Assembly (NCBI GenBank): GCA_024682395.1 | Contig: JAIKZH010000020.1 | Location: 1 to 64,000, forward strand | Origin: Bacteroidaceae bacterium | GTDB taxonomy: Bacteria > Bacteroidota > Bacteroidia > Bacteroidales > Bacteroidaceae | Direction: 5' to 3' | Length of the DNA stretch: 64,000 nt | Part shown: in pieces, positions 8,547-17,502 of the stretch | Numbering within the stretch: the stretch's first letter is position 1 | Layout: each line of letters starts with the position of its first letter | Made by a program: the position numbers and the translations under genes | The notes under the pieces: model-generated | Told to the model about the DNA's origin: nothing | Seen by the model: only the letters and a program-made list of their open reading frames with translations | Databases searched by the model: none

Positions 8547-9191
8547 TTGAAAGTCGTATACGAAGATAATCATGTTATCATTGTTGATAAATCATGTTCA
8601 GAGATAGTACAAGGTGATAAAACTGGTGATGTGCCTTTGTCGGAGATAGTAAAGCAGTATATCAAAGAAGCATACGCCAAACCTGGTGAAGTTTTTCTTG
8701 GTGTAGTGCATCGTCTTGATCGTCCTGTTAGTGGATTGGTCATGTTTGCTCGTACCAGTAAGGCTCTTTCACGTTTGAACAAGATGTTTAGTAATGGTGA
8801 GGTGCATAAGATTTATCATGCAATGGTAAAGAATCGTCCTCCAAAGGATGAGGATGAACTTGTGCATTGGCTTGTAAGGAATGAAAAACAAAACAAATCA
8901 TATGCCTATGATCGTGAGATGCCCAACTCTAAAAAGGCAATCCTTCATTATAAGGTAATCCAGAAGTTGGATAATTATTATTTGTTGGAGATTGATTTGA
9001 AAACAGGTCGTCATCATCAGATTCGTTGTCAATTGGCTAAAATTGGTTGTCCTATCAAAGGTGATTTGAAATATGGTGCTAAGCGCAGTAATCCTGATGG
9101 AGGTATAAGTCTGCAGTCATATTCAATGAATTTCATTCATCCAGTATCAAAAAAGGAGATTTCTGTTGAAACCTCCCTGTCTTTATTCTAA
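8547..9191 (+). CDS. RluA-family pseudouridine synthase, TTG start
   Basis: The protein would convert a uridine in rRNA or tRNA to pseudouridine; its target cannot be told from sequence. The predicted 214 residues carry the family core HRLDRPVSGLVMFART, with the catalytic Asp in HRLD, and LKTGRHHQIRCQLA. There is no N-terminal S4 domain. The frame has a stop at 8538-8540 and no ATG before the conserved VVYEDNHVIIVDKS, so the TTG at 8547 must be the start unless ATA is used. It follows the cyclophilin gene by 13 bases and is probably cotranscribed with it. Confidence 0.85.
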   Translation: MKVVYEDNHVIIVDKSCSEIVQGDKTGDVPLSEIVKQYIKEAYAKPGEVFLGVVHRLDRPVSGLVMFARTSKALSRLNKMFSNGEVHKIYHAMVKNRPPKDEDELVHWLVRNEKQNKSYAYDREMPNSKKAILHYKVIQKLDNYYLLEIDLKTGRHHQIRCQLAKIGCPIKGDLKYGAKRSNPDGGISLQSYSMNFIHPVSKKEISVETSLSLF

Positions 9192-9222
9192 ATAATATCT
9201 GCGGTTGGCGCAGGTATTATTT
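9190..9222. terminator. bidirectional terminator between converging genes
   Basis: A 13-bp stem (9190-9202 with 9210-9222, one G-U pair) overlaps the stop codons of both the pseudouridine synthase and fabG. A/T-rich arm ends give U-runs in both directions. Confidence 0.7.
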
Positions 9223-9967
9223 ACATATTCATACCACCATCTACTTGAATTACTTGTCCAGTGATGTAGCTTGACATGTCGCTTGCGAGGAATGCTGTAG
9301 CGTTAGCAACATCTTCAGCAGTACCACCGCGTCTTAAAGGTATCTTCTTAACCCATTCGTCGCGTAAATCTTGTGGTAATGCAGCAGTCATATCTGTATC
9401 GATGAAGCCTGGTGCAATGGCATTTGCTCTAATTCCTCTGCTTCCGAGTTCTTGCGCTATTGATTTAGCGAGTGCTATCAAACCTGCTTTTGATGCGGAA
9501 TAATTACATTGTCCGGCATTTCCGTGTACACCAACCACACTTGACATGTTTATGATTGAGCCTTTGCGTTTGCGAGCCATGATTGGCACACAAGCGTGGA
9601 TGAAGTTGAATGCAGATTTAAGGTTGATTGCGATAACATCGTCCCATTGTTCTTCTGTCATTCTTAACATCAGACCATCTTTAGTGATTCCTGCATTGTT
9701 TACAAGTATATCGATGCCTCCAAATTCTTCGTTGATTTCTTTTACAACTTGTTCTGTTGATGCAAAATCAGCTGCATTACTTGAATAACCTTTTGCTTTA
9801 ACACCAAATGCTTCAAGTTCTTTTTCAATTTCAATACTCATTTCGCGGTTTACTCTGTAAGTAAATGCGATATTAGCTCCTTCTGCTGCAAATTTCAATG
9901 CAATTGCTTTACCGATACCACGTGTGGCACCAGTAATAAGCGCAGTCTTTCCTTCTAATAGTTTCAT
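9221..9967 (-). CDS. fabG: 3-oxoacyl-[acyl-carrier-protein] reductase
   Basis: FabG performs the NADPH-dependent reduction of 3-oxoacyl-ACP in fatty acid synthesis. The predicted 248 residues are a complete short-chain dehydrogenase: GATRGIGKAIA (nucleotide binding), NNAG, catalytic Ser in NMSSVVG and YSASKAG, and the FabG-type end DVANATAFLASDMSSYITGQ followed by VDGGMNM. It lies 95 bases after a tetR gene on the same strand, so a shared message is possible. Confidence 0.93.
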   Translation of the reverse strand: MKLLEGKTALITGATRGIGKAIALKFAAEGANIAFTYRVNREMSIEIEKELEAFGVKAKGYSSNAADFASTEQVVKEINEEFGGIDILVNNAGITKDGLMLRMTEEQWDDVIAINLKSAFNFIHACVPIMARKRKGSIINMSSVVGVHGNAGQCNYSASKAGLIALAKSIAQELGSRGIRANAIAPGFIDTDMTAALPQDLRDEWVKKIPLRRGGTAEDVANATAFLASDMSSYITGQVIQVDGGMNM

Positions 9968-10062
9968 TTCTTAAATTATGAATTATTTAAATATATCGTT
10001 ATTGAATAACAGAAAAGCTATGACATTGTCATTCTTTTCATGTTAATAAACTATGTTTTTGT

Positions 10063-10662
10063 TTAATACATGAAATGGTCATGGTCGCGATCTGCACCAT
10101 ACATCTTATTTACCATTCTAAAGATATAAGGATATAGTTCTTCAGGCGATGTAACTCCGAATCTTCCGAAAATATATGGTACTTCACAGCCTTTAAGGCA
10201 ATAATGAGTTATTCTTGCCATTAGTTTCACATTTCTTATGTCAAATACTCCGCTGTCGTTACCTTCATTCATAACTCTTCTAAAGAGAATCATCTCATAT
10301 CTGTCGAAATTTTTGCGAACACTTTCCACTTTCCAGATGTCTCGGAAGAATTCTGCACGTAGATTTCCGTTTCTGTAAACTGTCTCTTTGATGAATTCCA
10401 AATGTGCGAAAAAGAGTTTAGCCATTTTCTTTTCAGGTGACATCTCTTGGCGCGCAACGCTTTCCATGCGTTCCGATAAGCGTTCGAGCTCGGATTCGAT
10501 TACTGCAACGTATATCTCTTCCTTGCTGCTGAAATAGGTGTACAATGTTCTGCGCCCTTTTCCTGATGCCTGTGCTATATCATTCATAGTGGTGGATTCA
10601 AATCCTTTCTTAGCAAAAATAAGTCTTGCTGTGTCCACCAATAAATTTCGGGTCTTAATCAT
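10063..10662 (-). CDS. TetR/AcrR-family transcriptional regulator
   Basis: The predicted 199 residues have an N-terminal TetR DNA-binding domain: TARLIFAKKGFESTTMNDIAQ, then GRRTLYTYFSSKEEIYVAVI. The C-terminal ligand domain matches nothing I can name. Its neighbour fabG suggests a link with lipid metabolism, but this is only positional. A -7 element (TATTTTTG, 10684-10691) precedes it. Confidence 0.85.
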   Translation of the reverse strand: MIKTRNLLVDTARLIFAKKGFESTTMNDIAQASGKGRRTLYTYFSSKEEIYVAVIESELERLSERMESVARQEMSPEKKMAKLFFAHLEFIKETVYRNGNLRAEFFRDIWKVESVRKNFDRYEMILFRRVMNEGNDSGVFDIRNVKLMARITHYCLKGCEVPYIFGRFGVTSPEELYPYIFRMVNKMYGADRDHDHFMY

Positions 10663-10962
10663 AATTTATGAGTTTTTATGCTACAAAAATAGTTTAAAAT
10701 CTATAAACCTCCAAATTTTTTTGCACTCAATTTAAGAAAAATGATTTAACATTCAGTAAATCAGCTATATAGGAACTGCTCATGCTTTGTCGTGCAAAAG
10801 TGACGTGTTTCGCGTTTTGTATATCAGCACGTATTATTTCAGCAAATCAAGTATTTTAGGTGATTTCAGGGGGATGTATTAGTGCTCGTGTCCGCAATAT
10901 TAATCGTATTTATTTGTCTTTTGTATGTAAAAGTTTGAAATAAAAACATAAAATATTGGTTT

Positions 10963-11018
10963 TGATACCATCTTGTGCAAATATAAAAGAGTGATACATG
11001 GCAAAAAATGTTTGATAC
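10963..11018 (+). promoter_or_regulatory. three TGATAC repeats upstream of the GH3 promoter
   Basis: TGATAC occurs at 10963, 10992 and 11013, in the same orientation and immediately upstream of the -33 element. This is where an AraC-type activator such as the HTCS of this locus would bind. The operator role is inferred. Confidence 0.35.
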
Positions 11019-11027
11019 AAATTGTTA

Positions 11028-11057
11028 TTGCGTTTATGATTTCATATATTATCTTTG
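11028..11057 (+). promoter_or_regulatory. promoter of the GH3-GH27 arm
   Basis: A TTG (11028-11030) and TATCTTTG (11050-11057) are separated by 19 bases. The leader would be about 43 nt. Confidence 0.65.
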
Positions 11058-11106
11058 CAACGTAAAAAAATAATCAAACTATTCTTAACAGAAACAATCC
11101 TTTTTT

Positions 11107-13683
11107 ATGAAATTAATACATACCCTTACAATAACTATCGCATTGTCATCAGTTGTGCCTGTATGTGCCCAAGAGGCATATAAGAATCCAAATTTAACAC
11201 CTCAAGAACGTGCAAAAGATCTTATTGGACGTTTGACAATAGAGGAAAAAGCTCAATTGATGCTTGATATATCTAAACCAATTCCGAGATTAGGTATAAA
11301 GACATTCAATTGGTGGAGCGAAGCTTTACATGGTGTTGCAAATCAGGATAATGTGACTGTTTTCCCAGAGCCTATAGGTATGGCTGCTTCATTCAATGAG
11401 AAAATGGTTCGTAAGGTTTTTGATGCTACTTCAGATGAGTTTCGAGCTAAATATAATGCTTGGTTGGCTGAAGGAAACGAAGATCAACGTTTTCACAGTA
11501 TATCAGTATGGACTCCAAATATAAATATATTCCGTGATCCACGTTGGGGACGTGGTCAGGAAACATATGGCGAGGATCCATATCTCACAAGTGTTATGGG
11601 AGCAGAAGTAATCCGTGGATTACAAGGTCCTGAGGATACCAAATATAGAAAACTCTATGCATGTGCAAAGCACTTTGCAATACATAGTGGTCCAGAATAT
11701 ACTCGTCACACAGCTAATATCACAGATGTGACTCCTCGTGATTTGTGGGAAACATATCTTCCTGCTTTCAAGGTGGCAGTTCAGGATGCTAATGTAAGAG
11801 AGGTGATGTGTGCTTACCAGAGATGGGATGATGAACCTTGTTGCGGTAATAGTCGTCTTCTTCAGCAGATATTAAGAGATGAGTGGGGATTTAAATATCT
11901 CGTAGTCTCTGATTGTGGTGCTTTGACGGACTTCTGGGATACTCACAAGTCGTCATCAGATGCTGTTCATTCAGTAAGACCGGCAGCTTTGGCAGGAACA
12001 GATGTTGAATGCGGTTATGACTATGTGTATAAGAATGTTCCTGAGGCAGTTAGATTAGGACTTGTCTCAGAAAAAGAGATAGATATACACCTGCAACGTT
12101 TGTTGGAAGGCCGTTTTGAATTAGGTGAAATGGATGATCCTTCTCTTGTAGAATGGTCAAAGATTCCGATATCTGTTGTCAACTGTGATAAACATCAACA
12201 GATAGCTTTGAATATGGCTCGTCAATCGCTTGTCCTTCTGAAAAATGGTAACAAAACTCCTGTTTTGCCATTGAAAAAAGGCGAAAAGATTGCTGTTATC
12301 GGTCCAAATGCCAATAACACAACTATGATGTGGGGTAATTATAATGGAACACCTACAAAAACTGTAAATATCTTGGATGGACTAAAACAGAAAATAGGTT
12401 CTGATAATATTGTTTATTTCCAAGGATGTGATTTCGTAAATGAAAAGAATCTTACATCGTTTTTCTCTCAGTGTTCAATTGATGGTCAGCAGGGAATGAA
12501 AGCTAAATTCTGGAATAGTCGTGAGTTTGAAGGTGATATTGTGGCAACACGCAGACTTACAGAGCCTATAGTCGAAACAACATATGGTCAGCATGCTTTT
12601 GCTCCAAATGTGAATCTCACTGATTTCGGCGCAGAATACGAAACAGAGTTTATCGCACCACGTTCATGTGAGATTGTTTTCAATCTTGAGGCAAGTAGTT
12701 ATTTTGAATTGATTGTGAACGGTGAATCACTTGTAAAGAACAGAACATGGCTTACCATTCCAACTCGAACTGCATATAAGGTAGAAGCAGGAAAGAAATA
12801 TAATATTAAATTACGTTTTGCTCAGATAGAGAATTATAATGCTAATTTGAAGTTTGATTTCGGTGAAGAGCACGATGTTGATTATAAGGGACTTATCCGT
12901 CAACTTGCCGAATGCAAAACAGTGGTGTTTGTGGGTGGTATTTCTCCTAAACATGAAGGAGAAGAGATGCCTGTAAACCTAAAAGGATTTAAAGGTGGTG
13001 ACCGCACAGATATAGAATTGCCTGCTGTTCAACGTCAGTTCCTTAAGGAATTGCACGATGCAGGAAAGACTGTTGTCTATGTAAACTGCTCTGGTTCTGC
13101 AATTGCATTAGAACCTGAAACAAAAACATGTGATGCAATTCTTCAAGCATGGTATGCAGGTGAACAAGGTGGTACTGCTATAGCAGATGTCCTTTATGGA
13201 GATTACAATCCTGGAGGAAAATTACCTGTGACATTCTATAAGAATACTGCTCAACTTCCTGATTACGAGGATTATAGTATGAAGGGACGTACTTACAGAT
13301 ATATGAATGATGCGTTATATCCATTTGGATATGGATTAAGCTATACAAACTTCAATGTGGGAAAAGCATCGATTAAGAATGATAATCTTATTATTCCAAT
13401 ATCTAATGTAGGCAAACGTGATGGTGCAGAGGTAGTTCAGGTATATATTAAAAAAGATGATGATATAAATGGTCCGTTAAAATCTCTTCGTGCATATAAA
13501 CGTGAAGAGATATCTGCGGGAGAAACCAAGAATGTAGTATTCGCGATTACTCCTAAGATGTTTGAATTCTTTGATGAACAGACCAATACAATGTGTGTTC
13601 TATCAGGTTCATATACAATCTATTATGGAACAAGCTCTGATGATAAGGATTTAAAAACCTTGAAATATGTGATTAAAGATTGA
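11107..13683 (+). CDS. GH3 exo-glycosidase, beta-xylosidase-like, with PA14 insert
   Basis: A secreted glycoside hydrolase family 3 enzyme (predicted 858 residues) that would release terminal beta-xylose or beta-glucose. After a signal peptide ending near AQ22, the barrel domain shows NWWSEALHGVA, typical of GH3 beta-xylosidases, then DPRWGRGQETYGEDPYL, KHFAIHSG and VVSDCGALTD, where Asp269 is the expected nucleophile. A PA14-like insert (about 465-590) splits the second domain; KHEGEEMPV near 617-623 may supply the acid/base Glu. A fibronectin III-like domain ends the protein. It is the first gene of the rightward arm of the locus. Confidence 0.88.
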   Translation: MKLIHTLTITIALSSVVPVCAQEAYKNPNLTPQERAKDLIGRLTIEEKAQLMLDISKPIPRLGIKTFNWWSEALHGVANQDNVTVFPEPIGMAASFNEKMVRKVFDATSDEFRAKYNAWLAEGNEDQRFHSISVWTPNINIFRDPRWGRGQETYGEDPYLTSVMGAEVIRGLQGPEDTKYRKLYACAKHFAIHSGPEYTRHTANITDVTPRDLWETYLPAFKVAVQDANVREVMCAYQRWDDEPCCGNSRLLQQILRDEWGFKYLVVSDCGALTDFWDTHKSSSDAVHSVRPAALAGTDVECGYDYVYKNVPEAVRLGLVSEKEIDIHLQRLLEGRFELGEMDDPSLVEWSKIPISVVNCDKHQQIALNMARQSLVLLKNGNKTPVLPLKKGEKIAVIGPNANNTTMMWGNYNGTPTKTVNILDGLKQKIGSDNIVYFQGCDFVNEKNLTSFFSQCSIDGQQGMKAKFWNSREFEGDIVATRRLTEPIVETTYGQHAFAPNVNLTDFGAEYETEFIAPRSCEIVFNLEASSYFELIVNGESLVKNRTWLTIPTRTAYKVEAGKKYNIKLRFAQIENYNANLKFDFGEEHDVDYKGLIRQLAECKTVVFVGGISPKHEGEEMPVNLKGFKGGDRTDIELPAVQRQFLKELHDAGKTVVYVNCSGSAIALEPETKTCDAILQAWYAGEQGGTAIADVLYGDYNPGGKLPVTFYKNTAQLPDYEDYSMKGRTYRYMNDALYPFGYGLSYTNFNVGKASIKNDNLIIPISNVGKRDGAEVVQVYIKKDDDINGPLKSLRAYKREEISAGETKNVVFAITPKMFEFFDEQTNTMCVLSGSYTIYYGTSSDDKDLKTLKYVIKD

Positions 13684-13834
13684 GATCTATTGATTGAGGA
13701 TTGAAATCTATTGATTAAAAATTACCATATGTGTCTGTGTGTCTTTGGGGATATACGACAGATATAATCTCTTGTTAGTTAAGAACATTTAAATAAATTA
13801 AAATAGTAAATCTAACCATTAATTTTATCTTACA

Positions 13835-16800
13835 ATGAAAAAAAGTTTGCGATTAAACCAACGTGGTTTAGAACTTAAGACATGTTTTAATATGTCTAAA
13901 CGAGTATTCTCATTGTTTTTATTGAGTACAACACTTTTTTCTACTGTCTATGCTCAGGAATACGAAAAGCCAACAATGGGATGGAGTTCATGGAACACAT
14001 TTGCTTTGAATATTAATGAAAGTATCATTAAGGGACAAGCAGATGCCATGGTAAATAAAGGCTTTAAAGATGCCGGATATTTGTTTATTAATATTGATGA
14101 CGGATATTTTGGAGGTCGTGACAATAATACAGGTGAACTAAAGATTCACCCTCAGCGATTCCCAAATGGCTTGAGAGGTATTGTGGATTATATCCATAAT
14201 AAGGGTCTTAAAGCTGGTATCTATTCAGATGGAGGTCGTACTACTTGTGGATATTATCATGGTGGTGACCAAACCGGAAATGGAGTAGGATTGTATGGAC
14301 ATGACCAGCAAGACTGTGACATGTTCTTTAGACGTGACCGACTTAACTTTGACTTTATCAAGGTTGACTTCTGTGGTGGTGCTTACGGACATAACCCTCA
14401 AAATATTCATCTTGATGAAAAACAACGTTATGAGGCTATCTGGCAGGCAATTAAGAACACAGGACGTACTGATGTCAGAATGAATATCTGCCGTTGGGAT
14501 TTCCCTGGTACTTGGGCTGAAAATTGTGCTTGCTCTTGGAGAACCACAATGGATATCAACTGTAGTTGGGGGTCAATCAAGTCAATTCTTAAGGAAAACA
14601 TGTATCTTTCTGCATATTGCCGTGGTGGTCACTACAACGATATGGATATGCTTGAAGTTGGTCGTTCTCTTTCTGAAGAAGAAGATAAGACACACTTCGG
14701 TATGTGGTGTATCATGAGTTCTCCTCTGCTTATAGGATGTAACATGGCAACAATCAATGAGAGAGCAAGAACTTTGTTGACAAACAAAGAACTTATTGCT
14801 CTTAATCAGGACCGTCTTGCTATTCAGGCATATGTTGTTCAACATAAGAACGATACATATATTCTTGTAAAAGACCTTGAGAATCTGTTTGGTACAACAC
14901 GTGCTATAGCATTCTACAATCCAACAGATGCTACTAAGACAATGTCAATCGATTTCGCTTCAATTGATTTAGCTGGTAATGTAAAGGTAAGAGACCTCTT
15001 CCAAAAGTCAGATGTGGGTACAATGACAAATTCAATGTCAGTTTCTGTTCCTGCACATGGTACACGTATATACAAATTAGTTGCAGAACGCCGTTTAGAA
15101 CGTCTCGTTTATGAAGCAGAATCTGGATATATCGGAAACTATCAGGAAATAGAAAACAACCAAAATGTGAAAAGTGGTATCTATTCTGAAGATGGTGCAT
15201 GTTCAGGTGGTGCTAAGGCAAGTTGGTTAGGTGGAAGAGCCGAGAACTATCTTCAGTGGGACAACGTATATAGCAGCGAAGGTGGTGAATATACAATGGT
15301 GTTAAAGTATATGTGTGGTGAAAACCGCGATGTAAATATTCAGGTTAACGATGGTTCAGCAACAAAAGTTACATTGAACTCTGGAGGTTGGAGTAATGTA
15401 GGTTCTCACCGTATGACAGTTCAATTGAAAGCCGGTGTTAACAAAATCCGTATCTTCAATAATTCAAACTGGATGCCAGATGTCGACTGTATTGAAATCA
15501 GCAATGGATCTTCACGCGAGGTGAATCAGATTGTAAGTGGTGGAAAGGGTGAAAGACATCTTTCTTCTTTCGATTTCTGTTCATGGAATGGACCAAGTGC
15601 AACTGCTTCCTCAACAAGTTTCCGTGAGAATAACTATTCAGGTGGTAAATTGCTTGATGGCGGTAACTTAATTTTTGGTGACAATGAAGTTAGTCAGTAT
15701 AATTATGCAAATCTTACAGGTTGTCAGAAAATTACGTTTGAAGGATCTGACGGAGTTTCAATTCGTGCTCTCTTCAATCGTCAGACAATGGCAGATAACG
15801 ACTTTATTGAGAAGGATGTAACAATAACCAATGGTAAGGCTGAAATCAACCTTTCAGAAGTTTCAACCTCATATGTCCATTTGAATGCAATTAAGATGGC
15901 GTGGGGCTCACCTTCAGGTACAGTTAGTAATGTGTATGTAAGCGATCCAAGTGCTCCTATGGATTATTATCTCTCTGGTAGTGGTTCACTTAGTGAAAGC
16001 GCATCTAAGGCTCTTGCCGATGCAACAGCAAAGAATATTGATGCTCAAGGACTTTCTAACACAAAAGCCGTAGCCCTTAATACAGCAAACAAAAACTGTT
16101 TAATCTATGTTAAGGATGCAAGCAAACTTTCTAACACACAGAATGTGGTAGTAAAGAATGGTAATTCATATACAGCATCAAATATCGTACTCACAGATAT
16201 GGATACTAAGTCTTCAGATATCGCTCAAGCAGGATTCCCATGGGCTTCTACTTCTGGAAATGCACAATGGAACTCCGCAGGTGGAGATGCATATACTTTC
16301 TCTTGGACTACAAGCAACGATGCCGTGGAAATTTTCCACAACTTCACTGGTAAAACTCAGTATAATTATCTCGTAATCGAAACAAGTGAGTTTACAGCTC
16401 CTTGGGGTGTGAGATTTTATGATGATGGAGGTAGTTTGATTGCCGAAAAGGATTATTGGGTAGCTCAAGCTCCAAATAACCTTATTAAAGAGATTAATCT
16501 CGATTCATTATTTGCGGCGAAAGGTGTTGGATATATGCGTAATTCTCTTAAGACAGTAAGCCTTTATGGTGTAGGTGATGGTAATAATAGAGTTACCTTA
16601 AAAGATATGTACTTTGCAATAGGTTCTAGCAACACAACCTTCCCTTTCTTTGCTCCTTATGCAATTCAAGCGAACAATGCATCATGTTCAGTTAACGTAG
16701 ATACTTATTCACCAGCATGGGTACCATTCAATGCAAATATCCCAAATGGATTTGACGCATACCTTACAGATGGAAATAATGTTACTAAGGTTTCTTCTGT

Positions 16801-17236
16801 CTCTGCTAACAAACCTGTAATTGTAGCAGGTAATGGAGTGGCTGAATTTAAAGCATCAAATGTTACAATTAATGCAACAAATAACTTGACAGAAGGTGCT
16901 CTTGTCGGTGAATATGAAAAGACAAAAGTAGCTAATGGATCATATGTAGTAAAGAAGAATTCATCAGATTTTATGTTGTATCAGGTAACATCTAACGATG
17001 ATCTATATACATTGCCTTTGCATGCTTTTGTATCAAACAATGCAAACAATTCAATCACAAAATCAATCAATGCTTTGCTCTCAGGCGATGCAAGTGGAAT
17101 CTTTAATGTAAATGCAGGTTCTCCTGTGATTGAATCTATTTATAATGTTACTGGTTCAAAACTAAGTAGCCTTCAAAAGGGTATCAATATAGTTAAAGAA
17201 TCAACTGGAGCAACGAAGAAAATACTTATTAAGTAG
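13835..17236 (+). CDS. GH27 enzyme (alpha-galactosidase-like) with several C-terminal modules
   Basis: A large secreted enzyme of predicted 1133 residues. The GH27 domain (about 45-425) starts PTMGWSSWNTF; Asp178 in FIKVDFCGG is the likely nucleophile and Asp240 in WRTTMDIN the likely acid/base. GH27 includes alpha-galactosidases and beta-L-arabinopyranosidases, and sequence alone does not decide. A CBM6/35-like sandwich follows (about 430-555, starting YEAESG), then two or three further sandwich modules. The last 40 residues end GINIVKESTGATKKILIK and resemble a type IX secretion sorting tail. Met20 (13892) would give a cleaner signal peptide than Met1. Confidence 0.85.
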   Translation: MKKSLRLNQRGLELKTCFNMSKRVFSLFLLSTTLFSTVYAQEYEKPTMGWSSWNTFALNINESIIKGQADAMVNKGFKDAGYLFINIDDGYFGGRDNNTGELKIHPQRFPNGLRGIVDYIHNKGLKAGIYSDGGRTTCGYYHGGDQTGNGVGLYGHDQQDCDMFFRRDRLNFDFIKVDFCGGAYGHNPQNIHLDEKQRYEAIWQAIKNTGRTDVRMNICRWDFPGTWAENCACSWRTTMDINCSWGSIKSILKENMYLSAYCRGGHYNDMDMLEVGRSLSEEEDKTHFGMWCIMSSPLLIGCNMATINERARTLLTNKELIALNQDRLAIQAYVVQHKNDTYILVKDLENLFGTTRAIAFYNPTDATKTMSIDFASIDLAGNVKVRDLFQKSDVGTMTNSMSVSVPAHGTRIYKLVAERRLERLVYEAESGYIGNYQEIENNQNVKSGIYSEDGACSGGAKASWLGGRAENYLQWDNVYSSEGGEYTMVLKYMCGENRDVNIQVNDGSATKVTLNSGGWSNVGSHRMTVQLKAGVNKIRIFNNSNWMPDVDCIEISNGSSREVNQIVSGGKGERHLSSFDFCSWNGPSATASSTSFRENNYSGGKLLDGGNLIFGDNEVSQYNYANLTGCQKITFEGSDGVSIRALFNRQTMADNDFIEKDVTITNGKAEINLSEVSTSYVHLNAIKMAWGSPSGTVSNVYVSDPSAPMDYYLSGSGSLSESASKALADATAKNIDAQGLSNTKAVALNTANKNCLIYVKDASKLSNTQNVVVKNGNSYTASNIVLTDMDTKSSDIAQAGFPWASTSGNAQWNSAGGDAYTFSWTTSNDAVEIFHNFTGKTQYNYLVIETSEFTAPWGVRFYDDGGSLIAEKDYWVAQAPNNLIKEINLDSLFAAKGVGYMRNSLKTVSLYGVGDGNNRVTLKDMYFAIGSSNTTFPFFAPYAIQANNASCSVNVDTYSPAWVPFNANIPNGFDAYLTDGNNVTKVSSVSANKPVIVAGNGVAEFKASNVTINATNNLTEGALVGEYEKTKVANGSYVVKKNSSDFMLYQVTSNDDLYTLPLHAFVSNNANNSITKSINALLSGDASGIFNVNAGSPVIESIYNVTGSKLSSLQKGINIVKESTGATKKILIK

Positions 17237-17258
17237 TTTCAATATAAATAATGTTTCA

Positions 17259-17288
17259 TTCAAGGGCGGTGACTTTGTTGCCGCCTTT
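17259..17288 (+). terminator. possible weak terminator after the GH27 gene
   Basis: GGCGGTGAC and GTTGCCGCC pair with wobbles around a short loop about 20 bases after the stop. The U-run (TTTGATGATTAT) is poor, so it may only attenuate. Confidence 0.4.
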
Positions 17289-17361
17289 GATGATTATATA
17301 TAATAAGGTGTAATTTGTCGTTACTTTTATATGCTAAAAGTCAAAAAATCATTTTTTAATA

Positions 17362-17391
17362 TTTGTCATAAAGAAAAAATACGTAACTTTG
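17362..17391 (+). promoter_or_regulatory. promoter of the SGNH esterase gene
   Basis: A TTTG at 17362-17365 and TAACTTTG at 17384-17391 are about 18 bases apart. It indicates that the esterase can be transcribed separately from the GH27 gene. Confidence 0.5.
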
Positions 17392-17502
17392 TATTATAGT
17401 TTCTTTTTACAAGCATTTTTTACAATCGATATTGTTGTTTGAAGCTATTGATTCTGATGAAATTATATTGAAACCAAAATTATTATTAACTAAATAAATA
17501 TT

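Larger units (their letters stand above)
10692..11106. other. intergenic regulatory region ahead of the GH3 gene
   Basis: Between the divergent tetR and GH3 genes there is no ORF or RNA gene. The right part holds three TGATAC hexamers and the promoter at 11028-11057; the left part is unremarkable. Confidence 0.6.
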
